A stretch of 64,000 bases of DNA, taken from contig DAIDGV010000024.1 of NCBI GenBank assembly GCA_027452205.1, positions 94,750-158,749 of the forward strand, read 5' to 3'. This DNA comes from a candidate division FCPU426 bacterium. GTDB lineage: Bacteria; Oederibacteriota; Muellerivitia; Muellerivitales; Muellerivitaceae. Each line of letters starts with the position of its first letter. Position 1 is the stretch's first letter. The notes under the pieces are model-generated. The model was not told the DNA's origin. It did not search any database and worked only from the letters and a program-made list of their open reading frames with translations. Shown here one piece after another: positions 7,575 through 16,448 of this stretch. Made by a program: the position numbers and the translations under genes.

Positions 7575-10464
7575 AACTCATCTCCACGTATTGAACATTC
7601 ACAGTGCCATTCAAGCTGCCCGTGCCCGCCACGGCGTTCCCCGGTGAGGTAATAATAGCACCATACCCGGCCAAGGTGGTCCCGGGCGCCAACCCGGAGT
7701 AAGAAGCCCCATTATTGGTGCCGGCTTCAAAGCTATAGTCCAAATGCAGTTTGGAATGGTCGTCAAGACTGAAAGTCGTGGATAACAGAATGTCGCTATA
7801 GGCATCGTTCACCGTAAAAGGGGTGTAAGTCCCCAAGTCCTCGTTGTTATAGATATAGCTGTAACGGGCCACGGTCGTGCCGTCGATACCCATATCGGTC
7901 CCTGACGCCGTACGCAACCCTCCGGCCGCAGTCACTTCCCACCAATTGAAAAGACCGATCCTGACACCCGTCAGCCACCAGATATCTTGCAAAGTGCCCA
8001 CTTGGCTGGACGTCGATTCATAACGGATGTTGGTACCCAGTTCTAAAGGCGTTTTCAATTGCAAGGCCGGGCCAAAATCGAAGGAGGGGCCCAAGTTGAC
8101 GTAAACGAAATTACGGACGGGCGAGACGCCGTTATAACCGTCCACCGCGACAGTGGAATTCCCGCCGCTGCTGGCCACCACATTCGGCTCGATCTCACTC
8201 AAGAAATAGACCGACCCGGGCAGTTTAAAGGACTTGTCCGGCAAGGAATTGATATCCAAGTCGAACCCGATCCCCTGGCGGTTCGGGGTGGCCAAGCCAT
8301 AAGGAAAGACGTTGTCTTGGGTACGGTCGTAAAAACTATAGATTGCGTTAGGCCGGGGCACATCGGTGTAATAGGTATTCGCCCCGCCGACAAGCCTTTG
8401 GTCGATCAAGAAATATTGGCCCCTCAAGGGAGCGCTGAAGAGACCCGGGCCGCTGTTAAGTGAGGTCAAAGCTGTTCCGACACTCAGGTCGTCTTGGCGG
8501 GTCTGGGCCAAGGGCGAGTAATAGTTCGGGCCCACGTTCAGATAATCGAAGGTCAGCTTGGTGCCGTCAAATTGGAAATAAGGATTGGCATAGACCGCGA
8601 AGTCGCTGATGGTCCGGGCGCCGTTGGCCTTGTCGTCCTGGTATTCGGAGAAGGACCCCTCATATTGAGCGCCCAAATAAACATCCCCTCCGAAACCGAT
8701 CTTGAGTTCGGGGTTCATGCTGGTAATGCGGTATTGGTGGGCCCAGGTATTGGGATCATGCGGATCGTAAATGTATTCCGTGACCGCCCCTGCCGCATTA
8801 CCCGTTGGATTCCCTGCGTAATTCAGGTACTCGACTTGTTGTCCATAGGGATTCCACAACTCGTCCAAAATGACCAAATAGCCCTTGGCCGAAAGTTGAA
8901 AAGAGAGATCGCCCATATAAAGTTTTTTGAGCTCGATGTCCGCCTTGCCGGCATAGATGAAGTCGGTGAAGAAATTCGTTTGATAGGCCGTATTCGCGTT
9001 GGTCAACGTGCCCGTATTGGCGCTGTTCAACCAACCGTTATTCGGCCAGTCGTTGAAACCGTTGCTGATCATGTGGACAAAGGCCGACACTTTGATACTG
9101 TCCAGCACGTTCGAATCGGGCCAACCTAAAGAGGTGCCGAGACGCACACCGCGGAAAGGCCAATCGGGCTCATGGTTGAAAAAGCTTTCATATTTATATT
9201 CGTCATCGGAGCGCGCGATCGGCTCGGGTTTATAGAAAAGATCCAAGTTGTTTCGGTTCCACATCGTCAAGGGCGTGTAGGACTCATAGAAGTCCCCCAG
9301 GTCCATGGTCATGAAATCCGGGCTGAACTGCATGGCAATCCATCGGAAATTTAAGGTGTCGAAATTAACGTTGTTCGGCGCGCCAAAAGCGTTGTTGTAT
9401 TGGGAATCATGGCTCAAGGGCAGGGCGGAAGTGCCCAATCGGATGATGGAATTCCATTGGAGCTGCTTGGTGATCGTGCCGACCGGGTTCAGGTCCAAGT
9501 AACCGTTCATATATTGGACTTCGGGATAGACATACTGCGGCGCCAGATAAGTGACCGCTTTGGCCCCGATATGGGTCACTGCCGTGGAAGGACCCAGGAA
9601 GGAATAGTTATTGTAGGTCTGTTGGGAAATACCGAACATCCGGCCGATGCCGTAGATCGAAACGTTCGGGGACTCGGTCAAGGACTTCACATCCCGCCAC
9701 AATTGATATTGATCGGCTTCGGCCTTGGTCAGGTCGTCCAACATGACGCCTTTGGCCTGCATGACCGCCTGCAGTTCCACCTCATAAGCCTCGTCCAAGG
9801 ATGTCAGGGCCGCTTCGGCGCTTTGGAGCAATTCGGGATGCTGGGCGTAATTGGGCGTCGGTTTGGCGGGCGGGGCGGCGGGCGGAGGCGTGGCCGCGGC
9901 GGCACTGGCATCGCTGTTCATGACGCTTTCCGACGGCGGAGGCGGGGCGGCATAATTATCATCGTCAGTCGAGGCGGCAGGCATGGCGCTGGTCATGGAA
10001 GGTTCGGCGGTCGGAGCGGCAGTGGCGGTCATGGCCGGCGCGGCGACCGCGGCACCCGGTGAAGCGACCGGTGTTGTAAGATCCGGCAATGGAACATTGC
10101 CGGCAGTGGAAGGAACGGAGGCTGAAAGGGCCGGGGAGGCCATAATGCCCGTCATGTCCGGCATCGGCGGCAAGGTCGTGTCCATCGCGTTGGCGGCCGG
10201 GGCCGGATTGGCGTCGGCTACCACGATGGTGTCATAGTTCTTTTGCGCTTTCAGGATAAGATCCGCCACTTCATAACGGGTCAGGGGCTTGGAAGAACTG
10301 CCTTCAGGCAAAAGCCCAGCGCTTTCCAGGGTCTGAAGCTTGGAATAGGTCGGGTCGTTCGAGGGCACTGACATGAACAGGTCGGCGCTGGCGGACGCAA
10401 GGCATCCTCCCGTCACCAGGAAGAAGGCCGCGGTAATAAGGAAGCGGTTAGAAACGGGCTTCAT
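7558..10464 (-). CDS. Large outer-membrane beta-barrel protein with SLH-like N-terminus (third of three)
   Basis: I chose the ATG at 10464 (MKPVSNRFLITAAFFLVTGG; 968 residues), with GGAG nine bases upstream; it overlaps the previous gene by 17 bases. After the signal peptide comes a short SLH-like unit (YSKLQTLESAGLL then LTRYEVADLILKAQ), an Ala/Pro/Ser-rich linker of about 130 residues, a helical segment (SAEAALTSLDEAYEVELQAV) and about 680 residues of alternating aromatic beta strands ending in SYEIKF. A terminal Phe is the usual signal for the BAM assembly machinery. The design resembles OmpM/SlpA-type porins that bind the cell wall through SLH domains. It is paralogous in layout to the next two genes. 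The transported solute is unknown. Confidence 0.75.
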   Translation of the reverse strand: MKPVSNRFLITAAFFLVTGGCLASASADLFMSVPSNDPTYSKLQTLESAGLLPEGSSSKPLTRYEVADLILKAQKNYDTIVVADANPAPAANAMDTTLPPMPDMTGIMASPALSASVPSTAGNVPLPDLTTPVASPGAAVAAPAMTATAAPTAEPSMTSAMPAASTDDDNYAAPPPPSESVMNSDASAAAATPPPAAPPAKPTPNYAQHPELLQSAEAALTSLDEAYEVELQAVMQAKGVMLDDLTKAEADQYQLWRDVKSLTESPNVSIYGIGRMFGISQQTYNNYSFLGPSTAVTHIGAKAVTYLAPQYVYPEVQYMNGYLDLNPVGTITKQLQWNSIIRLGTSALPLSHDSQYNNAFGAPNNVNFDTLNFRWIAMQFSPDFMTMDLGDFYESYTPLTMWNRNNLDLFYKPEPIARSDDEYKYESFFNHEPDWPFRGVRLGTSLGWPDSNVLDSIKVSAFVHMISNGFNDWPNNGWLNSANTGTLTNANTAYQTNFFTDFIYAGKADIELKKLYMGDLSFQLSAKGYLVILDELWNPYGQQVEYLNYAGNPTGNAAGAVTEYIYDPHDPNTWAHQYRITSMNPELKIGFGGDVYLGAQYEGSFSEYQDDKANGARTISDFAVYANPYFQFDGTKLTFDYLNVGPNYYSPLAQTRQDDLSVGTALTSLNSGPGLFSAPLRGQYFLIDQRLVGGANTYYTDVPRPNAIYSFYDRTQDNVFPYGLATPNRQGIGFDLDINSLPDKSFKLPGSVYFLSEIEPNVVASSGGNSTVAVDGYNGVSPVRNFVYVNLGPSFDFGPALQLKTPLELGTNIRYESTSSQVGTLQDIWWLTGVRIGLFNWWEVTAAGGLRTASGTDMGIDGTTVARYSYIYNNEDLGTYTPFTVNDAYSDILLSTTFSLDDHSKLHLDYSFEAGTNNGASYSGLAPGTTLAGYGAIITSPGNAVAGTGSLNGTVNVQYVEMSYEIKF

Positions 10465-12823
10465 AAGTGAATCTCCATATATCTTCCCAACGGGTGTAAT
10501 TCGGCTGGTCGGTCCAGTTGTATTCGTTGATGAAATAATCACCGTGGAATTGGACGGTCTTGCTCAAGGGATACATGAACCCGAAGGCCCAAGAAGTCTT
10601 GGTAATATCTAAGGGTTGGTAAGAATAGCTGCCGATATTGGCGGTATTACCGATGTAACTATAAGAGGCCAGGGCCGGCGGCGTTCCCAAGGAAGGAACA
10701 TTGCCTAACATGTTGGCCTGGGTGTATTCCTCGCCGTTGGATTGGGCATATTCATAAGCGCCCGAAAGCACCAGCGTGTCAAAACCCGCGATCGGCGGAT
10801 TGAAATCCACTGCTCCGATGAAACTGTTGACCAGATAGCCCGACAGATCGCCGCCCAGATCCGTATATTGGTTCTTATAGTCGAAAGCGATCTTACAAGT
10901 GTGATCGGTCAAGTCGAAGGCTTTGGCGAAATCCACCGTCAAGGCCGCTTCAAAGCCGGAGAAAGTGCGGGCCACCGCCGTATTCGTCGTGCTGTCCACC
11001 GCCACTTCATTACCGGAGGAATTAAAGACCCAATTAGGTGTGATCTCCTGCATTTGGGTCAAGGAAGCCTGGGGTTTGAGCCAACCATGGTTGCCGATAT
11101 CCAAGGTCATGCTCAAAACAAGACCCTCGCGGTTCGGGGTGTCGTCCCCATAGGGGAGGATATTCTCGGTCATACGGTCATAGGGGGCGTAATAAGGACG
11201 GCCCACCCCTTGGAGGGCCTGGAAAGGATAGTTATTCAGATAACCGATCAGGGCCTCGTCCTCCCAATATTGATCGTTGCTGAGATATCCCGGCGCGGTA
11301 GAGACCGGCGTCCAGCGGTTCGTCTGGGCGCCAGGCGAATAGAAAGCCGTGCCGGTGTCCAAGTACTTGGTCTCGAAATGGAACCCCGCGATGTTCAGTT
11401 CGGCCGTGCCCCGGAAAGCGGCGTCATTGGAGACGGTCTGGGTCAGGGCCGCGCTGCCCTGGGCGTTCTCGTTATCGTTATAGTTGCTGTCGGCGCCTTC
11501 GGCGGTACCGGTGACGTTGATGTCCTGGGCGAAGCGGAGGACCAACTTGGAGGAAATACTGCCGATCTGGTATGCCTTCGGAGTATAAAGCGCCTGTTGG
11601 ACCGCCAGGGTGCCCGGGTCGTCCCATAGGGAAAGACCCACGGCCTTGAATTCCAGTCCGTCCTCGAAGAAGCGGATGGCCCCTTCCCCGCCGGCGTAAT
11701 AGCTGCCGAACTGGAAAATATTCTGCTCGGCCAAGGGCCCACCCATGGCTTGCAGGTCGAAACTGCTGATAACGGAACCCTTCTCGAACTTCGGGTAAGT
11801 GAAAAGATTGAACCCGCGCAAGCGCCAGTCGTTGCCGTAGTTCATGGAGACCATTTCTTCAACGTTCATTCGGTTACGGTAATAGGAAGTGGGTTCGATG
11901 AAGTTATAAACAGGCACGTCATAGTTCCACAGGGTCAACGGCGTGTAATGCATCAGGAAGTCGCCGGCGGTAACGCTGAAATAGGGATTGTAGTTGCCCA
12001 GGGACAACCAACGGATGTCGAACAACGTCCCGTCGTTCTTTTCGATCGGGTCCTGGTTGTAGAAACCGATCGTGCGCCATAAACGAATGCGGGCGTCGAA
12101 AAGCACCGAGGGCACCGGCACGCTCTTGAGATCCATTTCCCCGAAAACCGCCGCGTTATAGACCGCCGGACCATACTGGGCCGCGGAGCCAAAACCTCGG
12201 TATTCATTAAAATAGCCCCGGGAGAACCCGGTCACATCCGTGCCCGTACGTCCCATATAAAGCTTTTGGAGGTCGGCCAAGGATTCGTTGTTGTGCTCCA
12301 GGGCGTAAATGCGGTCCTCGATCTGGGCGGTGTTGACCCCCATGGCGGCCAGTTCGCTGCGGAACTCGTCGACTAGCTGTTTCAGGCTTTTACCCGCAGC
12401 CAAGGCTTGGGCCGTGGGCGAGTAACCCGGCAAAAGGGCGCTATTGGGCAAGGGCGAACCCGGGTTCGGCAGCGTGGGGGCGGTGCCATAGGCCGGGATA
12501 TCCGGCGAGGCCGAAGGCAGCATCGAATTCCCGGTCGGCAGGCCCGGCGCGGAGGACATGGGAGGCAATCCGGCGTCGAGGGATGGCGGCGGCAAGGGAA
12601 CCGAATTAGCGGCTTGGGAGGTCAACTGAGCCACCTCCATATTGGATAGCTGATCGATCGGTTTATTGGGGGCATCCACCCAACCTGCGCTGATGAGATC
12701 TTCCAGGTTTTTGTTCAAGGCCGGAGTGCGGTCCGTGGACAAAAGGGTGCCATGCTCCGCCCAGACAGGCGAGGCGACCGCCAGGAAAAGGACCGTTAGG
12801 ATTTTAAAACCGTTCTTCGTCAT
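10448..12823 (-). CDS. Large outer-membrane beta-barrel protein with SLH-like N-terminus (second of three)
   Basis: The ATG at 12823 (MTKNGFKILTVLFLAVASPV) has AAGGAAAGAG upstream and a clean signal peptide ending VWAEH; the product is 791 residues. The SLH-like part (LNKNLEDLISAGWV, then LSNMEVAQLTSQA) is more degenerate than in its neighbours. A Pro/Ser linker and a helix (LKQLVDEFRSELAAMGVNTA; QIEDRIYALEHNNESLADLQ) follow, then a barrel with many Tyr/Trp strands (TPLTLWNYDVPVYNF, WRLRGFNLFTYP). It ends FTYEARF, a typical C-terminal barrel signal. TPLT..WN and the phrase PYG.DTPNR/ATPNRQG are shared with the third protein, so the pair are true paralogs. Probably a porin or solute channel tied to the wall; no substrate can be read from sequence. 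Confidence 0.75.
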   Translation of the reverse strand: MTKNGFKILTVLFLAVASPVWAEHGTLLSTDRTPALNKNLEDLISAGWVDAPNKPIDQLSNMEVAQLTSQAANSVPLPPPSLDAGLPPMSSAPGLPTGNSMLPSASPDIPAYGTAPTLPNPGSPLPNSALLPGYSPTAQALAAGKSLKQLVDEFRSELAAMGVNTAQIEDRIYALEHNNESLADLQKLYMGRTGTDVTGFSRGYFNEYRGFGSAAQYGPAVYNAAVFGEMDLKSVPVPSVLFDARIRLWRTIGFYNQDPIEKNDGTLFDIRWLSLGNYNPYFSVTAGDFLMHYTPLTLWNYDVPVYNFIEPTSYYRNRMNVEEMVSMNYGNDWRLRGFNLFTYPKFEKGSVISSFDLQAMGGPLAEQNIFQFGSYYAGGEGAIRFFEDGLEFKAVGLSLWDDPGTLAVQQALYTPKAYQIGSISSKLVLRFAQDINVTGTAEGADSNYNDNENAQGSAALTQTVSNDAAFRGTAELNIAGFHFETKYLDTGTAFYSPGAQTNRWTPVSTAPGYLSNDQYWEDEALIGYLNNYPFQALQGVGRPYYAPYDRMTENILPYGDDTPNREGLVLSMTLDIGNHGWLKPQASLTQMQEITPNWVFNSSGNEVAVDSTTNTAVARTFSGFEAALTVDFAKAFDLTDHTCKIAFDYKNQYTDLGGDLSGYLVNSFIGAVDFNPPIAGFDTLVLSGAYEYAQSNGEEYTQANMLGNVPSLGTPPALASYSYIGNTANIGSYSYQPLDITKTSWAFGFMYPLSKTVQFHGDYFINEYNWTDQPNYTRWEDIWRFTYEARF

Positions 12824-12839
12824 TTCGCTCTTTCCTTCG

Positions 12840-15503
12840 TTAGAACAAGAACCGGATGGTTGAGTAGATCTGGTCCGCTTGATAGTCATTCAAGGGAACG
12901 TAAGCGTCTTTGAACACTAAGTGCTTATAACGGAATTCCCACTTGGCGCCGCCCCAAGGAACGTCATAGGCGAAACCGCCGCCAATGGAATCGGTGCGAT
13001 AGCTGATATAGGGGTAGGTGTACATGGAATTCCAAAGTTCCAGGCCATAATCGCCCAGGATATTCACGTTGCGGAAGAGCTGGAACATACCCGAAAAATC
13101 GAAGACCGTCTGGTCAAAGAGCTGGGTGCCCGCGCCGGGACCGTTGATGACATTCCCATTGATGGTGACCGGTTGAGGGGAATTACTGGCGGCCACGTTG
13201 TTGTCCGTGAAGAAGAAGGACCCATAGATGGGCGTGGCGATATTCATCAGTTTGTTGAATTGGACCTTGGTCGACAAGGTAATGTAGTTATAACTCTTCA
13301 GGTCGGGGATCACATAGTACTGATTGAGGGTGACCGGATTGCTAGTGCCGATAACAGGTATCACCGCAGTACTGACCGGTTGCTGCACCCAAGTGCCGTT
13401 CTTGGCTTGGGTGACCGCCGCGCCCGGGGCGTAAAGGGTGCCCGCGTTGCTGATGGGAATGATCAAGGGAACCCGTTCGGAGCTGAGGGTATATTGATAA
13501 CGGACGTCATCCCCCGTATCTAAACTGTTGTCATTACGGTAAGCCTCGATATTGGTGATGTAGTTCTGGCGGACGGCGTACCAATTACTAATACCCGAAG
13601 TGCCATAACCGCCCCAGAAGTTTAGGCCCCAAAGCCCTTCATCGTCGGGGTAATAAAGGGAGGTCATGTTGATGGCCTCGACCACGTTATCGCCTTCGTT
13701 GTCATACTCGGCCACATACTCATGTTTTTGACTGACGTTCAAGTTGATCACGATCGCGTCCAAGAAGGAGGGCCAACTCTTCATCCAGGTCTGCTGGCGG
13801 CCGTCCCAGCCAAAATTGACGCGCCATCCGTAACGGTCGCTGACCAAGGTGTCCGCTTCCCCGATCCAACCGTAAGCGTCCATGGCTGTGCTGGGCGAGT
13901 TGGTCAGGCCATATTGGTCGAAGTGAACACCCGCCATGGCCACCTTACTTTGAACGTTGGCGAAGCTATCGCTGATGGCCGTGTAATAGAACCCCAAGGG
14001 ATAATAGGAGATGGAACCTTGCACTGCGGGCGCCTCCAAAGCGGTGTTCGTGGGAGAGCTAGTAAAACCATTAGCTGCGTTCGCTGGCGTATATCCGGTC
14101 AGGAAACTGGAGAACCCGGCCTCGGCATTCACGTTGAACAGGTCCTTCGTGTAATTCAACGTGGCTTGATAGGTCTTGAGGTTCAATTCAGGCCCCGACG
14201 TAGCGACGAAATTGTCGTTCACCCACTCCGTACTGATGTCGCCCCGAAGGCCCGGCAGGATGGTACTGTCGATCTTAGCGCCCTCTTCCCAGCGCTGGCT
14301 TTGCAGTTCGGTGGTTCCCATACGGCCAAAGAGAAGGATCAAGCGGGTATCCCCGCCGATGAAGGGCAGGTTATTCCCAACCCCATAGATACCGTCGAAC
14401 ACACGGTCATAGGTCGAGACGATGTTCCCGCTCGAATAATTCTCCTGGACCGCGGAAAGGTTGGTCATGTAGTCGTCCCAGAGCTTTCCATCCTTGTCGT
14501 CGGTGGAACGGCGCACATCGAAGGGGTTCTGGTCCAGCTTTAAAGAAGAAGGTTGTACCCCTCGGCTGAAATCACCGAAGGTCAAAGCACCAGTGTAGGA
14601 CTCCACGGTCACATGGGTGTTCCAGTCGCCCAGGGGACCGGAGAGCTGCGTGGAAAAGTCGGGATTGAACACGTAGATCGAGGCCGGGAAGCTGTATTGG
14701 CTGTTGGCGTTCCCCACCGAACCGTTGGAATCGGAAAGCATTCCGCCTAGGCCCATCGTGAAGGAACCCGCGCCGCCCAGGTCCGTTGTCATATGTATTT
14801 CGGTCTCTTGGCTTCCCCGGATGGCGTTGGCCGAGGGAATAGGCGCTTGTTGGATACCGTTCAAAGTCGGGGGTGCCGGCGAAGTGGAAGGCCCCGTCAA
14901 GCTGATCTGTTCATAACTGAACCGGGAGATATAGTCAAAGGTTGGCATTTTCATCTTGCCGTTGGCCCCGCGGGCATTGTTGTTCAAGAGGTCCTGGACC
15001 GTATTCAGCGCGTCGATCTCTTTCTGGCGGTCCTTGATCCGTTGATCTTCCTGGCTCCATTGGCTCTTCAATTCACCGGATTCGCTTTTGAGTTCCTTTA
15101 ACAACTGGTCGATCTCCAACCGAACCCGGGGATCCACATAAGGTATGGGGGTAGGCGCCAGGGTTGGCACTTGCACGGCTGTCGGGGTAGTAGACACCGC
15201 GACGGTCGGCACCGCGGTCGGGGCAGGTTCACTCGGCTTACCCAACGATGGGGCTTCGATCCGGGCCTTGGCTCTTTCGGTATAGAAGGCCAATTCCAAC
15301 CGGGTCACATATTTGCCCTCGTCCAATACCGCTTGGTCTTGAGGATCCAACAATCCATATTTTTCGAGGGCCTTGACCCTTTGATAAATGGATTCATCGG
15401 GACCCACGTTGGCCAAAGGATTGGCGTGCGCTAGCGATAGCGGTATCAAGCAGCCGAGTAAAAGCGCCGCGCTAAGGAATAAAAATTGGGTCCGTAAACT
15501 CAA
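12840..15503 (-). CDS. Large outer-membrane beta-barrel protein with SLH-like N-terminus (first of three)
   Basis: The frame is open from 15527, but the likely start is a TTG at 15503 preceded by GAGGA at five bases, giving MSLRTQFLFLSAALLLGCLI and a signal peptide ending AHA; 887 residues. The SLH-like unit is the clearest of the three (IYQRVKALEKYGLLD, then YVTRLELAFYTERAKARI). A Thr/Pro linker (PTAVPTVAVSTTPTAVQV) leads to a long coiled-coil-like stretch (RLEIDQLLKELKSESGELKS and RIKDRQKEIDALN) and a barrel ending YSTIRFLF. The coiled coil could span the periplasm. It follows the lipoprotein gene that ends at 15524 and leaves 16 bases to the next porin-like gene. Confidence 0.75.
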   Translation of the reverse strand: MSLRTQFLFLSAALLLGCLIPLSLAHANPLANVGPDESIYQRVKALEKYGLLDPQDQAVLDEGKYVTRLELAFYTERAKARIEAPSLGKPSEPAPTAVPTVAVSTTPTAVQVPTLAPTPIPYVDPRVRLEIDQLLKELKSESGELKSQWSQEDQRIKDRQKEIDALNTVQDLLNNNARGANGKMKMPTFDYISRFSYEQISLTGPSTSPAPPTLNGIQQAPIPSANAIRGSQETEIHMTTDLGGAGSFTMGLGGMLSDSNGSVGNANSQYSFPASIYVFNPDFSTQLSGPLGDWNTHVTVESYTGALTFGDFSRGVQPSSLKLDQNPFDVRRSTDDKDGKLWDDYMTNLSAVQENYSSGNIVSTYDRVFDGIYGVGNNLPFIGGDTRLILLFGRMGTTELQSQRWEEGAKIDSTILPGLRGDISTEWVNDNFVATSGPELNLKTYQATLNYTKDLFNVNAEAGFSSFLTGYTPANAANGFTSSPTNTALEAPAVQGSISYYPLGFYYTAISDSFANVQSKVAMAGVHFDQYGLTNSPSTAMDAYGWIGEADTLVSDRYGWRVNFGWDGRQQTWMKSWPSFLDAIVINLNVSQKHEYVAEYDNEGDNVVEAINMTSLYYPDDEGLWGLNFWGGYGTSGISNWYAVRQNYITNIEAYRNDNSLDTGDDVRYQYTLSSERVPLIIPISNAGTLYAPGAAVTQAKNGTWVQQPVSTAVIPVIGTSNPVTLNQYYVIPDLKSYNYITLSTKVQFNKLMNIATPIYGSFFFTDNNVAASNSPQPVTINGNVINGPGAGTQLFDQTVFDFSGMFQLFRNVNILGDYGLELWNSMYTYPYISYRTDSIGGGFAYDVPWGGAKWEFRYKHLVFKDAYVPLNDYQADQIYSTIRFLF

Positions 15504-15523
15504 AAGGGTCCTCAGATCAGTTC

Positions 15524-16285
15524 TCAATAGAATTCAACGCGGTCGACCCAATAGTCGACCTTATAAAGTCCTGGCACATTGTTTGTGCCGTTCTCCCACT
15601 TGATGTAGACCACTTCTTTCAAATGGTCCATGAAATCATCCGAGTCCAGGGTCGCGCCCCAGCCTTCTTCGCGATTCAGGCTCTTGAAATCGAAACTTTC
15701 CGCCACCCAATCCAAGGTCGGTTTCAAGAAAACACCAAAATGGTTGCCGCACTGGTCCGTACAGACCCCGCCATCGGCCACCGGGACTGTCGAGGCGATC
15801 CCAAACTCGAAACGGCGGCGGGTCGCTTGGTCGTTCGACTTGTAATAGAACCGCACCCCATGAAAAAGGGACAGATCGTAATAGGTGGTCTTCTTGAACT
15901 TCCCCTCCAAAGCCAGGGTTGGATATTTGCCGTCACCCACATCGTTCAGGTATCCCGTAATGTGGGCCGCCTTGTCGCCGTCCACTCCCCCGGTCGCGAT
16001 GAAATTCGTGTTTGGAATACTGCCATCGGTGGCGATAACTTGCCAATAACCCAGACCCGCCCCATAAAGATAAGGGTCCATATAGACCGTACCGTCGCTG
16101 AAATTAGAGATCTTTCGGTTGTCCGCCGGGATACTGGATTTATGGAGCAATTGGGCGTCCGGAATATGCTCGGCGTAAGAAGACGCTTTTGAACCTTCGT
16201 TGATAAAAACCGCCCCGCAACCGGTCAAGAGAACGAGTCCAAATAATGAGGATAAATGGAGCGCGCGGGCTCTCGTGAAAAGCAT
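15524..16285 (-). CDS. Lipoprotein with a galactose-binding/CBM-like domain
   Basis: 253 residues starting MLFTRARALHLSSLFGLVLL with lipobox LLTGC (Cys23); AGAAAGG lies seven bases before the ATG. From about residue 55 the pattern fits a jelly-roll binding domain: ISNFSDG, YDLSLFHGVRFYYKSN, FEFGIAST, WVAESFDFKSLNREEGWG and the closing strand KVDYWVDRVEFY. This is the same order of strands as in CIA30/CBM11-like sandwiches and in the protein at 20995. A VCTDQCGN pair of Cys may form a disulfide. The gene directly precedes the three porin-like genes, so a role in capturing a ligand at the outer membrane is plausible but unproven. Confidence 0.7.
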   Translation of the reverse strand: MLFTRARALHLSSLFGLVLLTGCGAVFINEGSKASSYAEHIPDAQLLHKSSIPADNRKISNFSDGTVYMDPYLYGAGLGYWQVIATDGSIPNTNFIATGGVDGDKAAHITGYLNDVGDGKYPTLALEGKFKKTTYYDLSLFHGVRFYYKSNDQATRRRFEFGIASTVPVADGGVCTDQCGNHFGVFLKPTLDWVAESFDFKSLNREEGWGATLDSDDFMDHLKEVVYIKWENGTNNVPGLYKVDYWVDRVEFY

Positions 16286-16376
16286 TCAAAACCTTTCTGG
16301 GTGAACAAGGGAAAAAGCCTTGGTATTTTACTAAAAAGGTTTTTAATCGCGAGGTTTTTTTGTGTTTTTAGGGCTT

Positions 16377-16399
16377 CGGGACCTCAAGCGGTTGTCCCG
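16377..16399. other. Short inverted repeat in the gap after the fusion gene
   Basis: CGGGAC and GTCCCG form a 6-bp stem around an 11-base loop within the 163-base gap between the fusion gene (stop at 16449) and the lipoprotein gene. There is no T-run after it on the minus strand, so it is a weak terminator at best. No clear -35/-10 pair was found here, but a promoter for the lipoprotein-porin row could lie in this AT-rich gap. Confidence 0.3.
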
Positions 16400-16448
16400 A
16401 AAAAATCAATGGGTCAATCCCTAGTGTCGCTTGTTGGGAAAAAAGCGG

